36,453 nucleotides of DNA from JAAYCB01 sp012744395 (GTDB lineage: Bacteria > Planctomycetota > Planctomycetia > Pirellulales > Thermoguttaceae): positions 1 to 36,453 of the forward strand of contig JAQVNJ010000055.1 in NCBI GenBank assembly GCA_028703175.1, read 5' to 3'. This document shows, one piece after another, positions 9,696 through 19,283 of the stretch; position 1 is the stretch's first letter; every line of letters starts with the position of its first letter. Under the pieces are notes generated by a model, which saw only the letters and a program-made list of their open reading frames with translations, ran no database searches and was not told the DNA's origin. A program made the position numbers and the translations under genes.

Positions 9696-11129
9696 CTACG
9701 TTCCCGCGTTCGCCTCCGCGGCCTTCGCCTCGCGGACTTCCGCCGAGACCTTGTCGATCTCGTTCGGATCGAGATACTGGACCACCAGCCTGCGGGTCTC
9801 TTCGAACATCTTGTCGACCTGCTGCTGAATGATTGGATCTTCCGAGTAGAGTCGCTGCCGCTGCGCGGCGAGCTGGGTTGTGAACTGGTCGCGGGTCCGC
9901 AGGGCAAACAGGTCGACGAGCATTCGATCGGCGGATTTGAAGTCGCCGGCTCTGACGGCGCCGCGGATTTGCGCGGCCAGCACGGCGCGGCGCGTGATCA
10001 GGTCGACCAGTTCCTCCTGGGCCGCCATCACCGCACTCTCGGCGGCCAAGCGCTGGTCGTCGTCCATCACGACCGCCTCGGCCTCCTGCTCCAGTCCTGG
10101 AACCAGGGGCAACCGGGCCAGCAACTGGCCGCCGTTGCGAACGTAGAGAATCATCAGCGGCTCTTCCCCCGGCGGAATGACGATCGATCCGTCCAGGCCG
10201 GTGCGGCCGAACCAGACGCCGGCGGTCTGGCCGGGCTTCTGGAGATAGATGTCGTAACCGCAGAGCGGCCGTTTCGACCCCGTCCGCGCGCGCACGACCA
10301 GCCGGGTCGATTCGCTGGGCGGCTTGACGGCAAGCGCAAGCTGATGCACCCGCCCGCGGCGTCTGCCCGCCAGTGCCGTGCGCAACCCCGAATACATCTG
10401 GCACGTCAGTTCGGCCTGGTCGACCTGCTCAACGGCGAAGTAGGTCCAGGGAAGGCGGAGGATCCGCTTCGGATTGCCGTCGCGGTCGTCGTAGCGGATG
10501 ATCGGCCGGAAGACGTCGCCCGCGGCAACCGAGAGGAAGGCGGGATCGCGCGGGGGAAGACGGCCGGCGCGGAGCCGCAGGCGGACTTTGCCGCCGTCTT
10601 CCGATTCGATCGAAGCCAGCGGCGCAAATGCTTCGCGCGCCGCGGCAAACAGCGTGCCCGGCAGCAGCACCGCCGCCGTCGCCAATTGATCGACTGCCGG
10701 GGAAAACGTCCGCGTGGCCACGTCCAGCTCGCGGGCGGCCACCCGGTAGCCGGCCCACTCGGGCGCGATCCACAGCAGGATCACCTTGTCGGATGCGAGC
10801 GCCTCGGCGGGCAAGGCCTCGACCTGGATCTTGTTCAAACCGCCAAGCATTTGACGCTGCAAGAGGTCCGGCGCGGCCGCCACCCGCATCTCCCAGGCGG
10901 CGCCGACGACCAGCTCGGCCCGATCGACCAGCCCGGCCGCCAGGTCGTCGAGGACCCGCCCGGTCAGCTCGGGCGCGGCGCCGGCGGCCAGGTAGACCTG
11001 GATCCGGTATGGGGTCAACTCCCAGACCGCCTGGGCCCGCGCGGCGGCGGGCGCGCTCAGCGCGCAGGCGGCGGCCAGCGCCAGGACGGCGGCCGCGCGG
11101 CGCAGGGAGTGTTGGAGTGAATGCGTCAT
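9696..11129 (-). CDS. Secreted protein of unknown function
   Basis: A 477-residue protein with a clear signal peptide (Arg pair, then AAAVLALAAACALSAPAAARA) and no further membrane segment, so probably periplasmic or exported. The middle is beta-rich with a PPGEEPLMILYVRNGGQ stretch that resembles a carboxypeptidase-regulatory-like/Ig module, and the last 130 residues are helical and charged. I do not recognise a family. Its ATG overlaps the stop of the upstream gene (ATGA at 11126-11129), implying translational coupling to the solute-binding-like protein. It is the last gene of the six-gene operon. An open frame continues upstream to 11432 but only as a shadow of the preceding gene. Confidence 0.75.
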   Translation of the reverse strand: MTHSLQHSLRRAAAVLALAAACALSAPAAARAQAVWELTPYRIQVYLAAGAAPELTGRVLDDLAAGLVDRAELVVGAAWEMRVAAAPDLLQRQMLGGLNKIQVEALPAEALASDKVILLWIAPEWAGYRVAARELDVATRTFSPAVDQLATAAVLLPGTLFAAAREAFAPLASIESEDGGKVRLRLRAGRLPPRDPAFLSVAAGDVFRPIIRYDDRDGNPKRILRLPWTYFAVEQVDQAELTCQMYSGLRTALAGRRRGRVHQLALAVKPPSESTRLVVRARTGSKRPLCGYDIYLQKPGQTAGVWFGRTGLDGSIVIPPGEEPLMILYVRNGGQLLARLPLVPGLEQEAEAVVMDDDQRLAAESAVMAAQEELVDLITRRAVLAAQIRGAVRAGDFKSADRMLVDLFALRTRDQFTTQLAAQRQRLYSEDPIIQQQVDKMFEETRRLVVQYLDPNEIDKVSAEVREAKAAEANAGT

Positions 11130-13492
11130 GGCTTGCCGGGGGGCGACGGAGGGCGAATCTGCCAATTCTCGATGTCCTGGTAAAGCGTGACCGGCGACGG
11201 GCCGATCCCCTCCAGCCGATCGGTGTGGGCGAAGTGATCGGTCATCTGCCAGAGCGGAATAATACTGGCCTCGGCGTGGGCGATCCGGTGAATCTCCCGC
11301 AATTGCCGCCCCACGGTCGGCCAGTCGACGGACTGCCGCAGCCGCAGCAGGGCCTGCCGCATGTAAGGGCTGGCCTCGCCCGCCAGCCCGCGCTCGCCAA
11401 GCAGCCGCTCCGCGTCGACGATCGGCTCCCACATCGCCAATTCGGCGTAGAGCAGGTCGACGTCCGCGGGAATCCGCTCGGGGACCGCGTCGTCCAACTC
11501 CCGCAGCTCCAGCTCGATGCCGACGATCTTCAGTTGCCGCCGGATCTCCGCGACAGCCAACCGCACGGCTTCCGACGCCTGGTAGGCGAGCACCGTCTTG
11601 GACGCCTCGCCTGCCGGCTCGCCCTCTTGCTTCCGCGCTTCGGCGAGTTCCCTGCGGGCGACCTCGGCCAGGGTGATCGCCAGATGCGGCTCATAGCCCC
11701 GCGGATCGATCGATTCCTCGTAGGCATAGTCGAGCGGATCGTCGATCTCCACGCCCGCCGAGAAGGGACCGCTGATCACGCGGCAGCCGGGCAGTTCCGT
11801 CCCGCGGGTCAACAGCCCCAGGATCGCCTCGCGATTGATCCCGTAGACCAGCGCGCGGCGGAACGCGCGGCGCGACGTGAGCGGCCGCTTGGGATTCGGA
11901 ATCAGGCAGTGCACCAGCGGCACGGCGTAGCGGCGGACTACCGCCCCGGGAATCTCCCCCGCCGGGCCGACCTCCCAGGGATTGAGCCGGTCAATCACGT
12001 CGATCTCTCCGCGGCGCAGCGCGCGAATCTCTTCCGCCCCGCTACGGAACCGCCGCTCGACGATCTCCTTGGCCCGCGCCGGACCGCCGGCGAAATAGGA
12101 GGGATTCGCCAGAAACACCGCCTCGTCGGCCGACGATGACTCCAGGTAGTAGGGGCCGATTGCGCTGGCCCGGAGAGACTCCGCCGAGCCGGACTCGTTT
12201 GGGTACACGGCCGTCTGGAGCATCGCCTGGGGCAGAACAAACGGGCGGTTGAGCTGGATGAGGCAGGTATAGACGTTCGCGACGGAGACCGAGGCGCAGA
12301 GGTCGGCCCAGATCTGCGAATAGCTCGGCGCGGCGGGGTCGGCCATCGCCAGCAGCCGCCGGGCAAGATCGTAGCCGGTGAGGTTCGCGCCGCCGGCCGA
12401 GCGGATATCGCTCCGCAATTCGACCGTCAGTCGGCGGCCAAGGTCCTCGGCTTTCATCTCCCCGACTGGACAGATGTATTTGCCCCCCTCGGTCCCCGGC
12501 CCGGCCAGCTCCAGCAGCGTCCGCTCGACGAGCCGCCCGGTCCGCCGCGCGGCCCAATCGTGGAGGCTGCCGGAGGACGCCGCGGCGGCCGGCGCGAAGA
12601 CGCCGACCACGAACCGCGGATAGCGGCGAAGAATTGTCTGCCGGACCTGGTCGGCCCCGGCAAGGTCCGGCCAGATCGCCGACATGCGGCGGAGCGCCGC
12701 CTGCGCTTCCCGCGGTTTGTCGGCTTCGAGGGCCTTCCGCGCGGCGGCCAGTTGCCCGCCGGCGGCTTCCTGGAGCCGCCCCCGCCAACTGGCGATCAGC
12801 GGCTGCTGGGGATAGAGCTTCTCGAGCTGGTCGAGATATTCGCGGGCGATCCAATGCTGGTCCGCGGCCACCGACTGTTCGACGAGCTTGTCCGTGGCCG
12901 CGGCCACCGCGCGGTCCAATCCCGGCCGCTGCGGATTGCGGTCGCAGATTTCCCGCAGCCGGGCCAGGGCCCCCTGGTAGTCGCCCGCAATCTGGAGCGC
13001 CTTGGCCTCTTCGTAGAGGTAGCTCTCGTAGGCCTCCTGGAGACCCGGCAGGTCCGGCTTCTCATTCTCCAGGTGAAGGAAATACTCGTAGGCCCGGTCG
13101 AATTGGCCCGCTACGACCAGGCCGTTCACCTCGTCGAGGATCAAGTGCTCGAACAACTCGATCTTGACGATCGCCCGCCAGAGCAGCTCGTACGTCGTCC
13201 CCGGTTCGTCAATCCGCTCGATCACCAGCTTGCCGCTCTTGGGCAGCGCGTCGGGCAGCTTGCGGTCGGGAAACGCCTCGATCGGGCGGACGTTGATCAC
13301 CAGGTTGTCGTTGGCCGCGTCGAGCGTAATCCGATCGAAGGGGGGCTGCTCGTAAAGCGGCGTCTGGGCGGCCGCCGGGGCCAGCCAGAGCGCTGCCAGC
13401 AGGAGGCAGGCTGGCCGGCTCCAGCCGCGCGCCAAGCGGCGGCGCGGCGGAAGAAAGTTCCGAGTCGGTTGTCCAAGCGAGGGCAGCGCCAT
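11126..13492 (-). CDS. TPR-containing family 5 extracellular solute-binding protein
   Basis: A 788-residue secreted protein. After the signal sequence (SRPACLLLAALWLAPAAAQ) come about 270 helical residues with TPR-like repeats (AYEYFLHLENEKPDLPGLQE, AKALQIAGDYQGALARLREI). Then a domain resembling the C-terminal part of SBP_bac_5 peptide-binding proteins: a peptide-like LTSRRAFRRALVYGINREAI block, which matches the typical VRQALAYAIDRE pattern, and later an ELRELDDAVPER segment like the usual EV...W block. No permease or ATPase genes accompany it, so classical ABC uptake is doubtful; it may act as a binding or scaffold subunit of the envelope complex encoded here. The start at 13492 is preferred because it places the signal peptide near the N-terminus; a start at 13576 would overlap the previous gene by 20 bp. 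Confidence 0.78.
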   Translation of the reverse strand: MALPSLGQPTRNFLPPRRRLARGWSRPACLLLAALWLAPAAAQTPLYEQPPFDRITLDAANDNLVINVRPIEAFPDRKLPDALPKSGKLVIERIDEPGTTYELLWRAIVKIELFEHLILDEVNGLVVAGQFDRAYEYFLHLENEKPDLPGLQEAYESYLYEEAKALQIAGDYQGALARLREICDRNPQRPGLDRAVAAATDKLVEQSVAADQHWIAREYLDQLEKLYPQQPLIASWRGRLQEAAGGQLAAARKALEADKPREAQAALRRMSAIWPDLAGADQVRQTILRRYPRFVVGVFAPAAAASSGSLHDWAARRTGRLVERTLLELAGPGTEGGKYICPVGEMKAEDLGRRLTVELRSDIRSAGGANLTGYDLARRLLAMADPAAPSYSQIWADLCASVSVANVYTCLIQLNRPFVLPQAMLQTAVYPNESGSAESLRASAIGPYYLESSSADEAVFLANPSYFAGGPARAKEIVERRFRSGAEEIRALRRGEIDVIDRLNPWEVGPAGEIPGAVVRRYAVPLVHCLIPNPKRPLTSRRAFRRALVYGINREAILGLLTRGTELPGCRVISGPFSAGVEIDDPLDYAYEESIDPRGYEPHLAITLAEVARRELAEARKQEGEPAGEASKTVLAYQASEAVRLAVAEIRRQLKIVGIELELRELDDAVPERIPADVDLLYAELAMWEPIVDAERLLGERGLAGEASPYMRQALLRLRQSVDWPTVGRQLREIHRIAHAEASIIPLWQMTDHFAHTDRLEGIGPSPVTLYQDIENWQIRPPSPPGKP

Positions 13493-13556
13493 TTCATCCG
13501 CCAGGTGATTGGACTGGAATTGGGGTCTTGCTGATCCGCCGCGCGGCCTCCAGGCG

Positions 13557-16500
13557 TCAGGGTTTCTCAACGACATGGAGGCTGCCGTCCTGGCCTCCGG
13601 CGACGAGGCGTCCGCCCACCAGCAGGGGGCCCGCCGCCAGCGCCAGGCCGGTCTCCAGCTTGCCCCGCTGCTCGCCGCTGGCCGGGTTGACGCGCCAGAT
13701 CACGCCACTTGCCGAGGTGAAGATCCAATCCTCGCCGTCGGCCACCGGCGGACCGGTCGGAATGCCGTAGGGGAGCCGGTCGGCCCGCACCTTGCCTTCC
13801 CGGTCGATGACATGCAACAGGTTGTCAGCGGTGGCGAGGATCAGCACTTCGCCGGCGGCCAGCGGACCGTAAACGCACTTGGCCCCCAAGGGGCGCGGCG
13901 GCTCCGTGGCCAGCCCGGGAAGCGCGAACGCCAGCAGGGAATCGGCGGCGTCGACCGCATAGGCCTTGTTGCCCAGAACCGCGATCGGCGAGACAATCGG
14001 ATCGGCAATCGCCGCCTCGGCGGCCAGCGCTAAGTGCCGTGCCGGCTGGTCTTTGACGGCGACGCGGTAGACCCCCCCGCGGTCGTTGGCGATCAGGAAC
14101 TCGGCATCGCCGACCAGAACCGGCGCCGACCAGCGGAAGGTCTGTCCCGGCCCCAGCGGCGGCTGGAAGGGCTCGGCCATTTTGGCCCCGGTCAGGGGGC
14201 TCATCAGGCAGACCTGCCCGCTGGAGCAGGGAGCGAGCACCCCGCCGGCAAACGCTGCGGCGGGGCCGCTGAGCGGATCGGTGAGCAGAATCCGCCGGAA
14301 CCGCGCCGACCCGCCCGCTCCGCCGCCCGGCTGGAAAACGTGGATGTCGAGAGGGTCGCCGGCCGGGACCATGGCGATCATCCCCTTGCCGATCGGCAGC
14401 GCCGCGGCAATCGGCTCCTTCATTTCGGCCGTGGCCAAGGCGGCCACCGGCTGATCGATCAGCCCATCGCCGGCGAAGGCCGAGGCGGGCAGTTGGAACA
14501 CGGCCCCGGTGGACGAGACCGCTGCCAGCGGGCCCCCTTGGCCGTCGGCGATCGGCGCCGCCGCCAGCGGCGCCGCCAGGGTCGTCTCCCAGCGCGGCGC
14601 GCCGCTCTCGACGTCGACCGCCGAGATCGTCACGCCGGGCATCCCCTGGCGATGGCGAATGTGCACCACGGCCTCTCCGCCCGCCATCGGAGGCTGTAGC
14701 GAAACGCTTCCCGAGGCGGCGATCCAACGCGGCTGGAGGCGGCCCCGCAGGGCGCGGATGTCGTACTGCGTGAGCTGGCTGTCGGCCACCCACAGCCGGC
14801 CCCCATCGATCAACAAGTAGCGGACCATTTTCGCCGCTCCCTCGTCCGCCACCAGGCCATCGGCGATCTTGGCCATCGGCTCGCCCTTCTCGCTGCCGGT
14901 CAGCTCCAGCAGCGTGATCGCGCCGGCGTCGGTGGCCGCCAGCAGCCGCGGGCCGTCGGCCAGCGGCCTCGTGAGGACGTGCCCCTTGAGCCGCACGCTC
15001 TGGACCAGCTTGCCCGGCGAACCTTGGGCCGGCTCAAGGTCGAGGATCTTCAGCAGCGAATCATTCACCCCGTCGTTCTCGGCCACGGCCAGGTAGCGGC
15101 CGACGAGGACGGGCGGCACGACCACCGCGCCCGAATCGTGGCCCAGGTAGACCACCTGCCGGCAACTGCCGTCCTTCGAGGAGAGCACGAAGAGGCTCGA
15201 ATGCTCGCCGACCTGGTAGAGCGCTTCTCGCCGCGCGTCGACTGCCGGCCCGACCCGCAGCGCCTGGGGAAGCTGCACGTAGCCGGACGATCGGCCGCTC
15301 TCCAGGTCGATCGACACCAGCCGCCCGGACTGCGTGGCGACGAGCACCTGGTCCTCGAAGACGATCGGGTGGGCATCGAACGGCTCGCCCAGCGGGAATC
15401 GCCAGCGGACAAGCCCGGTCGCGGCGGCGACCCGGAGCACTTCCTGGCGGCCGCGGCTGACCAGTAGCGGATCGGCGCCGGGCTGGTCGGAGGTTGGAGT
15501 CGGCGGACATCCGACCGCGCGGACGCTCGCCTCGACGCCGATGTCTCTTCGCCACAACACCTTCCCATCGGCGGCGTTGACCCCGTAGGCGGCGCCGCCG
15601 GCAACGGCGAAGGCGAGCCGGCCGGCGGCCGTGGAAACTTGCGCAGCGACGGTCCGCCGCGCCAGCCCGACCGTCGCCAGCAGCTTCGATTCCGGTTCGG
15701 CGGCCAGGCTCTCCTGGGGCCTGTCGACCCGCTCAACCACCGTCTGCTCGGCCTGCGAGACGGACTGGATCGCTTCCGCGAGGCTGGCGTCGTCGACGAG
15801 CACGGGATATTCCTTGAGCAGCCCGCGGCGCAGCTGATAACCCTCCTGCGTGCGGCCCTCCTCGGCTGCCTTGCGGATCTCGGCCACGGTCGCGCGGAGG
15901 CGGTCTCCCCGGGCGATCTCGCGGCGCGTCAAGGCGATCAACGACTCGATGTCTTCGAGGCGCGTCTGGGGGCGGGCGGAGCTCGGCAGGTACTTTTCGA
16001 TCAGCGCCAGGCTCTCGTCGGCCAGATCGGCCAGGGCGGGGTCCTGATCCGCCTGGGCCTTCTTCGCCAGGCCCTCGGCAATCTCCGGGAGCATCGCGGC
16101 CAGTTCGGGCCGGGCCTCGGTGGCAAACGTCTCCTCTCCCGAGATCGCCTGAATCTCCCTTCCGGCAACCTTCAGCGCATTGGGCCAATCGCCCCCCTGC
16201 GTCGCCTGCCGCATCCGCGACAGGCTGAGGCGCACGCGGGCGACCCCCGCGTCCTTATGACTGGGGTATTTTTCCAGGTATTGCGAATAGGCGTCGATGG
16301 CCTTCGTGAAGGAACTGGCGTGGTAGTACTCGTTCGCCTGGGCAACCATGTCGTCGCCCGTGCGGCGCGTGAGGACCCAGGCCAGAACCAGGCCCACGAG
16401 GACCAGGAAGAGCAGGGCGCCGCCGCCGATCAGCAGCAAGTTGGAGTCCCAGACGTTTTGCTTCGCTGCCCGCCCGCCTCTCCTCCTCCGGCCCCGTCGC

Positions 16501-17081
16501 CCGCCGAGCGGTTCCGCGAGCGGCTGCCCCGCGTCCGCGCCCTCGTCCAGCAGGCCGCCCAGCGGACCGGCCGCCTGAGCGATTTCTTCCAGCCCATCGA
16601 CGGGGACCGGCGAAGCGATCGGGGGCGGCTCGGAGACGGGAATTGCCGAGGGAATCGGGGCCGCCGGTTGGACGGGCCCGGTCGGCGCGCCCGGGGCCGG
16701 GCGGGCGGGAGCCCGGGGCTCGTCGTTCAGCGGCATCAGCTGCCAGTCTTCCTCCTCCGTCTGTTCGATGTCGGCCACTTCCTCCACCGCGGCCGGCTCG
16801 TCTTCGAGCGGCGGCGGGCCGGGCGGCGGCGGCTGTTCGCGGTCCGGCCGCCTGGCGGGTCTCCTGCCCGGCGGCGGGGCCTGCGGCGGCTCGGCCTGGT
16901 CGAGCAAGCGCTGGGCCAGCTTGCGGGAAAGGTACCCTTTGTCCACAAGCCGTTTGGCCAGCAGGGCCGCCGAGACCGGGGCCATCGACTGACCCACGCG
17001 CCTGCGCAGATCGGCGATCAGGCTCGGGTCCAGCAAATCCTTGTCTTCCAGGATCTTGATGAATTCTTCCGCGGAGATCAT
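13557..17081 (-). CDS. Large membrane-anchored PQQ-type beta-propeller protein
   Basis: An 1174-residue protein. Residues 1-65 form a small helical module (FIKILEDKDLLDPSL... LVDKGYLSRKLAQRLLDQ). An acidic/proline-rich linker follows to about 200, then a transmembrane helix near 225-250 (LLLIGGGALLFLVLVGLVLAW), a TPR-like helical region (about 260-450) and finally about 650 residues of beta-propeller repeats of the PQQ/BamB kind (for example VNAADGKVLWRRDI and VDVESGAPRWETTL, the AxDxxTGxxxW pattern). The propeller is probably extracytoplasmic and mediates protein contacts rather than catalysis. The start at 17081 has AAGGA a few bases upstream. It lies between an ExbD-like gene and the solute-binding-like gene in one operon, suggesting a shared envelope assembly. 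Confidence 0.82.
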   Translation of the reverse strand: MISAEEFIKILEDKDLLDPSLIADLRRRVGQSMAPVSAALLAKRLVDKGYLSRKLAQRLLDQAEPPQAPPPGRRPARRPDREQPPPPGPPPLEDEPAAVEEVADIEQTEEEDWQLMPLNDEPRAPARPAPGAPTGPVQPAAPIPSAIPVSEPPPIASPVPVDGLEEIAQAAGPLGGLLDEGADAGQPLAEPLGGRRGRRRRGGRAAKQNVWDSNLLLIGGGALLFLVLVGLVLAWVLTRRTGDDMVAQANEYYHASSFTKAIDAYSQYLEKYPSHKDAGVARVRLSLSRMRQATQGGDWPNALKVAGREIQAISGEETFATEARPELAAMLPEIAEGLAKKAQADQDPALADLADESLALIEKYLPSSARPQTRLEDIESLIALTRREIARGDRLRATVAEIRKAAEEGRTQEGYQLRRGLLKEYPVLVDDASLAEAIQSVSQAEQTVVERVDRPQESLAAEPESKLLATVGLARRTVAAQVSTAAGRLAFAVAGGAAYGVNAADGKVLWRRDIGVEASVRAVGCPPTPTSDQPGADPLLVSRGRQEVLRVAAATGLVRWRFPLGEPFDAHPIVFEDQVLVATQSGRLVSIDLESGRSSGYVQLPQALRVGPAVDARREALYQVGEHSSLFVLSSKDGSCRQVVYLGHDSGAVVVPPVLVGRYLAVAENDGVNDSLLKILDLEPAQGSPGKLVQSVRLKGHVLTRPLADGPRLLAATDAGAITLLELTGSEKGEPMAKIADGLVADEGAAKMVRYLLIDGGRLWVADSQLTQYDIRALRGRLQPRWIAASGSVSLQPPMAGGEAVVHIRHRQGMPGVTISAVDVESGAPRWETTLAAPLAAAPIADGQGGPLAAVSSTGAVFQLPASAFAGDGLIDQPVAALATAEMKEPIAAALPIGKGMIAMVPAGDPLDIHVFQPGGGAGGSARFRRILLTDPLSGPAAAFAGGVLAPCSSGQVCLMSPLTGAKMAEPFQPPLGPGQTFRWSAPVLVGDAEFLIANDRGGVYRVAVKDQPARHLALAAEAAIADPIVSPIAVLGNKAYAVDAADSLLAFALPGLATEPPRPLGAKCVYGPLAAGEVLILATADNLLHVIDREGKVRADRLPYGIPTGPPVADGEDWIFTSASGVIWRVNPASGEQRGKLETGLALAAGPLLVGGRLVAGGQDGSLHVVEKP

Positions 17082-17121
17082 GCGTTCCTTCCATTCGGCG
17101 CGCCGCACCAGGGCCCCAACT

Positions 17122-17739
17122 TCACAAATCGTCCTCGTCCACGTAGGTCAGCCGGATGTCTTCGACTCCCACGGCGTTGCCCGCGTCGAGAGCCATCACC
17201 ACCGTCTCGTGGCGGCATTCCCGGTCGGCCAGCACCAGCAGGCTGCCTGCGCCGGCAGCCGCCGAGCCTTCGCTGATCGCCTCCCGCAACTTGATCAGCA
17301 GGGCCTGTGCGCTGGGAGCCTCGCGGTCGTTGACCCAGACCGTGTCGTCCTTGCCGATCTGGATAATGACAAAATCATCCTCCTTCAACTCGTCGATCGT
17401 CTGCGCCTGCTCGGCCGTCTCGTCTTTTTCCGGCGCCGGCACCTCGATCGACTTCTGGAGCGAGAAGGCGGCCGTGACCATGAAGAAGATCAGCAGCAGG
17501 AACGTCACGTCGACCATCGGGTTCATGTCGAGCGTCCCCTCGTCGAGCCGCTGGTCCGGCAGCTTGACCGGCTCCGCCTCCCCGGCCTCGTCGCGGGGCG
17601 GCGGGGCCTCCGCCGTCTTCTTCTTCCGGGGAACAACCAGCGCACCGCCGCAGCCGGGGCACGCAACCCGCTTGCCCGCCAGGGAATCCTTGACGGAAAA
17701 CGCCTTGCCGCATTGCTCGCAGGAGAACCGAATCGTCAC
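17122..17739 (-). CDS. ExbD/TolR-family protein with N-terminal zinc ribbon
   Basis: A 205-residue protein. A zinc ribbon of two CxxC pairs (Cys7/Cys10, Cys27/Cys30; CEQC and CPGC) precedes a Pro/Lys-rich linker and a single transmembrane helix, NPMVDVTFLLLIFFMV, the ExbD/TolR signature with the proton-handling Asp77. A periplasmic alpha/beta domain follows. The family couples proton flow through ExbB/TolQ to work in the envelope. GTG start at 17739. It follows another ExbD-like gene, and 40 bp downstream begins the beta-propeller gene. No ExbB/TolQ gene occurs in this operon; the only one in the window is at 2397-3857. Confidence 0.88.
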   Translation of the reverse strand: MTIRFSCEQCGKAFSVKDSLAGKRVACPGCGGALVVPRKKKTAEAPPPRDEAGEAEPVKLPDQRLDEGTLDMNPMVDVTFLLLIFFMVTAAFSLQKSIEVPAPEKDETAEQAQTIDELKEDDFVIIQIGKDDTVWVNDREAPSAQALLIKLREAISEGSAAAGAGSLLVLADRECRHETVVMALDAGNAVGVEDIRLTYVDEDDL

Positions 17740-17851
17740 TTCACCGCCTTGGCATCAGGAAAACGAGTTCTGCGTCATGTCATTCTGCTGGGCGTTCCGA
17801 TTGATCCAGCGGACAGGCGGCCGGGTCCGCGCCGGCGGGATGCCCCGACCC

Positions 17852-18343
17852 TCACTGGGCCTCAAACACGCCGATGTGAAAGGAAGCGCCCTCGGCGCCC
17901 GCCGCCGCCGCGCTGGAGACGCGCTCCACGTCGCCCGACTTGACGGCCTTGGCCGCCTTGACGAGGATCGTCGACTTGCCCGACTGCATCCCCTGCTCGA
18001 CCGCCTCGGTGATCAACCGTTCCTGGGTTTGGCGGTCGTCGGGCAGCGGCTCGCCGGAGGTTCCGTCGCCGAGGTAGACCCGCGGTTTCGCCTCCCCCCC
18101 CTCGCCGTCGATGGTGATGATCACGGAGGTCTGTTCATCGACCCCCTGACCGTGCCGGGCGGGTGGAAGCTGGACCGAGCTGGCCTTCGACATCGTCGAA
18201 CAGATGATGAAGAAGATCAACAGGAGAAACACGCAGTCGATCATCGGGGTGATGTCGATCTCCACGTCATCGCTGACCGGGCGGTGCTTCGCCAGCTCGT
18301 GGCCCTCCTCGGTCTGCTGATCCCAAAGCTCTGCCTGGCTCAT
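17852..18343 (-). CDS. ExbD/TolR-family biopolymer transport protein
   Basis: A 163-residue protein with cytoplasmic N-terminus, one transmembrane helix carrying the family signature ITPMIDCVFLLLIFFII (proton-handling Asp36), and a periplasmic domain of about 105 residues whose end (STILVKAAKAVKSGDVERV) matches the usual ExbD strand-helix unit. It has no zinc ribbon, unlike its downstream neighbour. The start at 18343 gives the normal family length; an in-frame ATG at 18430 would add 29 basic residues and overlap the upstream gene by 29 bp. With the neighbour it could form a heterodimeric B-subunit pair. Confidence 0.87.
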   Translation of the reverse strand: MSQAELWDQQTEEGHELAKHRPVSDDVEIDITPMIDCVFLLLIFFIICSTMSKASSVQLPPARHGQGVDEQTSVIITIDGEGGEAKPRVYLGDGTSGEPLPDDRQTQERLITEAVEQGMQSGKSTILVKAAKAVKSGDVERVSSAAAAGAEGASFHIGVFEAQ

Positions 18344-18401
18344 GCCGCGATTTCCCGCCCATCGCCGCGCCGCAAACCCGCGGGCGGCGACGCGTTTCGG
18401 T

Positions 18402-19283
18402 CTAATGCTTGTAGGTTTGGTCCCGCACAAAGAACTCGTAGCCGCCGCCTTGCCCGCGAATCGCGAAATAGGTCGCGCGGACTTTGTCGGCGTACTTGCC
18501 CGCCCGTTCGCGCTCGAGTTGGAGCAGGTGCGATTCCAGTTCGGGAGGAATGAATTTGAGGATCGGCCGCCCTTCGGGATCGACCCCGGCCTTGGTGAGC
18601 AATTCCAGATCGGCCTCCCGGAGGCCGCCTTTCTGCCAGGTCAGGTAGTAGCGATTCTCCGCGTCGGCGGCTCCGCTGTAGCGCTCGGGCCTGGGATTGG
18701 AGAGGTTCTTGACGTACTCCACCCGATTGCCCGGCATCAGCACGCCGAGCTCAATCTTGAAATAGTCGAGCTGCCTGGCATACGTGCCGGTCGTATTGCC
18801 TTCAAGGAAGATCACCTCCCAATGGCGGGGCTTCCCCGGCCTGCCAGGCCCAAAACCCGGCGCTCGGCCGTCGCCCACCGGCCCCCCCTTGGACGTGCCC
18901 GTCTGGTGGCTGAACGTCGGGTCCTCCAGCAAGGCGGCGTTGTCCGCCACCGCATCGGCGATCGTCGCCAGGGTATCCTGGAACTCGGGCTCCTCGAACT
19001 CGATTTCCTGGCCGATCTTCTCGACATTCGGATCCAGTTCCGTCTCGTCGCCGAAACCGCCCCCCTCCCCAACCGGTTCGAGCGTCACGGGCACGGCCGC
19101 CTGGCTCGCAAAAATCCGGCTCGTCAGCCAGAGCAAAAACATGATCCCCACGAGAAGCCCCACGAGGATCAACAGCGCGATCACCAGGCTGGCAACCCGC
19201 TCGTATGCCGACACCGCCAGTCCGTACGCGCTTTTTCTCACACGCAAGGGGGGAATCTGGGAAGCTTCTGTGCTCTTCGCCAC
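18402..19283 (-). CDS. Single-pass membrane protein of unknown function, first gene of the envelope operon
   Basis: A 293-residue protein with a short basic N-terminus, one strong transmembrane helix (about residues 29-55, ASLVIALLILVGLLVGIMFL) and a hydrophilic, probably extracytoplasmic region. That region has a Gly/Pro-rich linker (GDGRAPGFGPGRPGKP) and a mixed alpha/beta domain from about 150 (HWEVIFLEGNTTGTYARQLD). No known family recognised. GTG start at 19283 with CAGGA 6 bp upstream. It leads the six-gene minus-strand run and ends 58 bp before the first ExbD-like gene, so it may be a structural partner of the ExbD proteins. Confidence 0.75.
   Translation of the reverse strand: MAKSTEASQIPPLRVRKSAYGLAVSAYERVASLVIALLILVGLLVGIMFLLWLTSRIFASQAAVPVTLEPVGEGGGFGDETELDPNVEKIGQEIEFEEPEFQDTLATIADAVADNAALLEDPTFSHQTGTSKGGPVGDGRAPGFGPGRPGKPRHWEVIFLEGNTTGTYARQLDYFKIELGVLMPGNRVEYVKNLSNPRPERYSGAADAENRYYLTWQKGGLREADLELLTKAGVDPEGRPILKFIPPELESHLLQLERERAGKYADKVRATYFAIRGQGGGYEFFVRDQTYKH

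Noticed and set aside
15639..17276. 545-codon plus-strand open frame inside the propeller gene
   Set aside because: Mirror of the minus-strand coding frame; the minus product has recognisable propeller repeats, a membrane helix and operon context.
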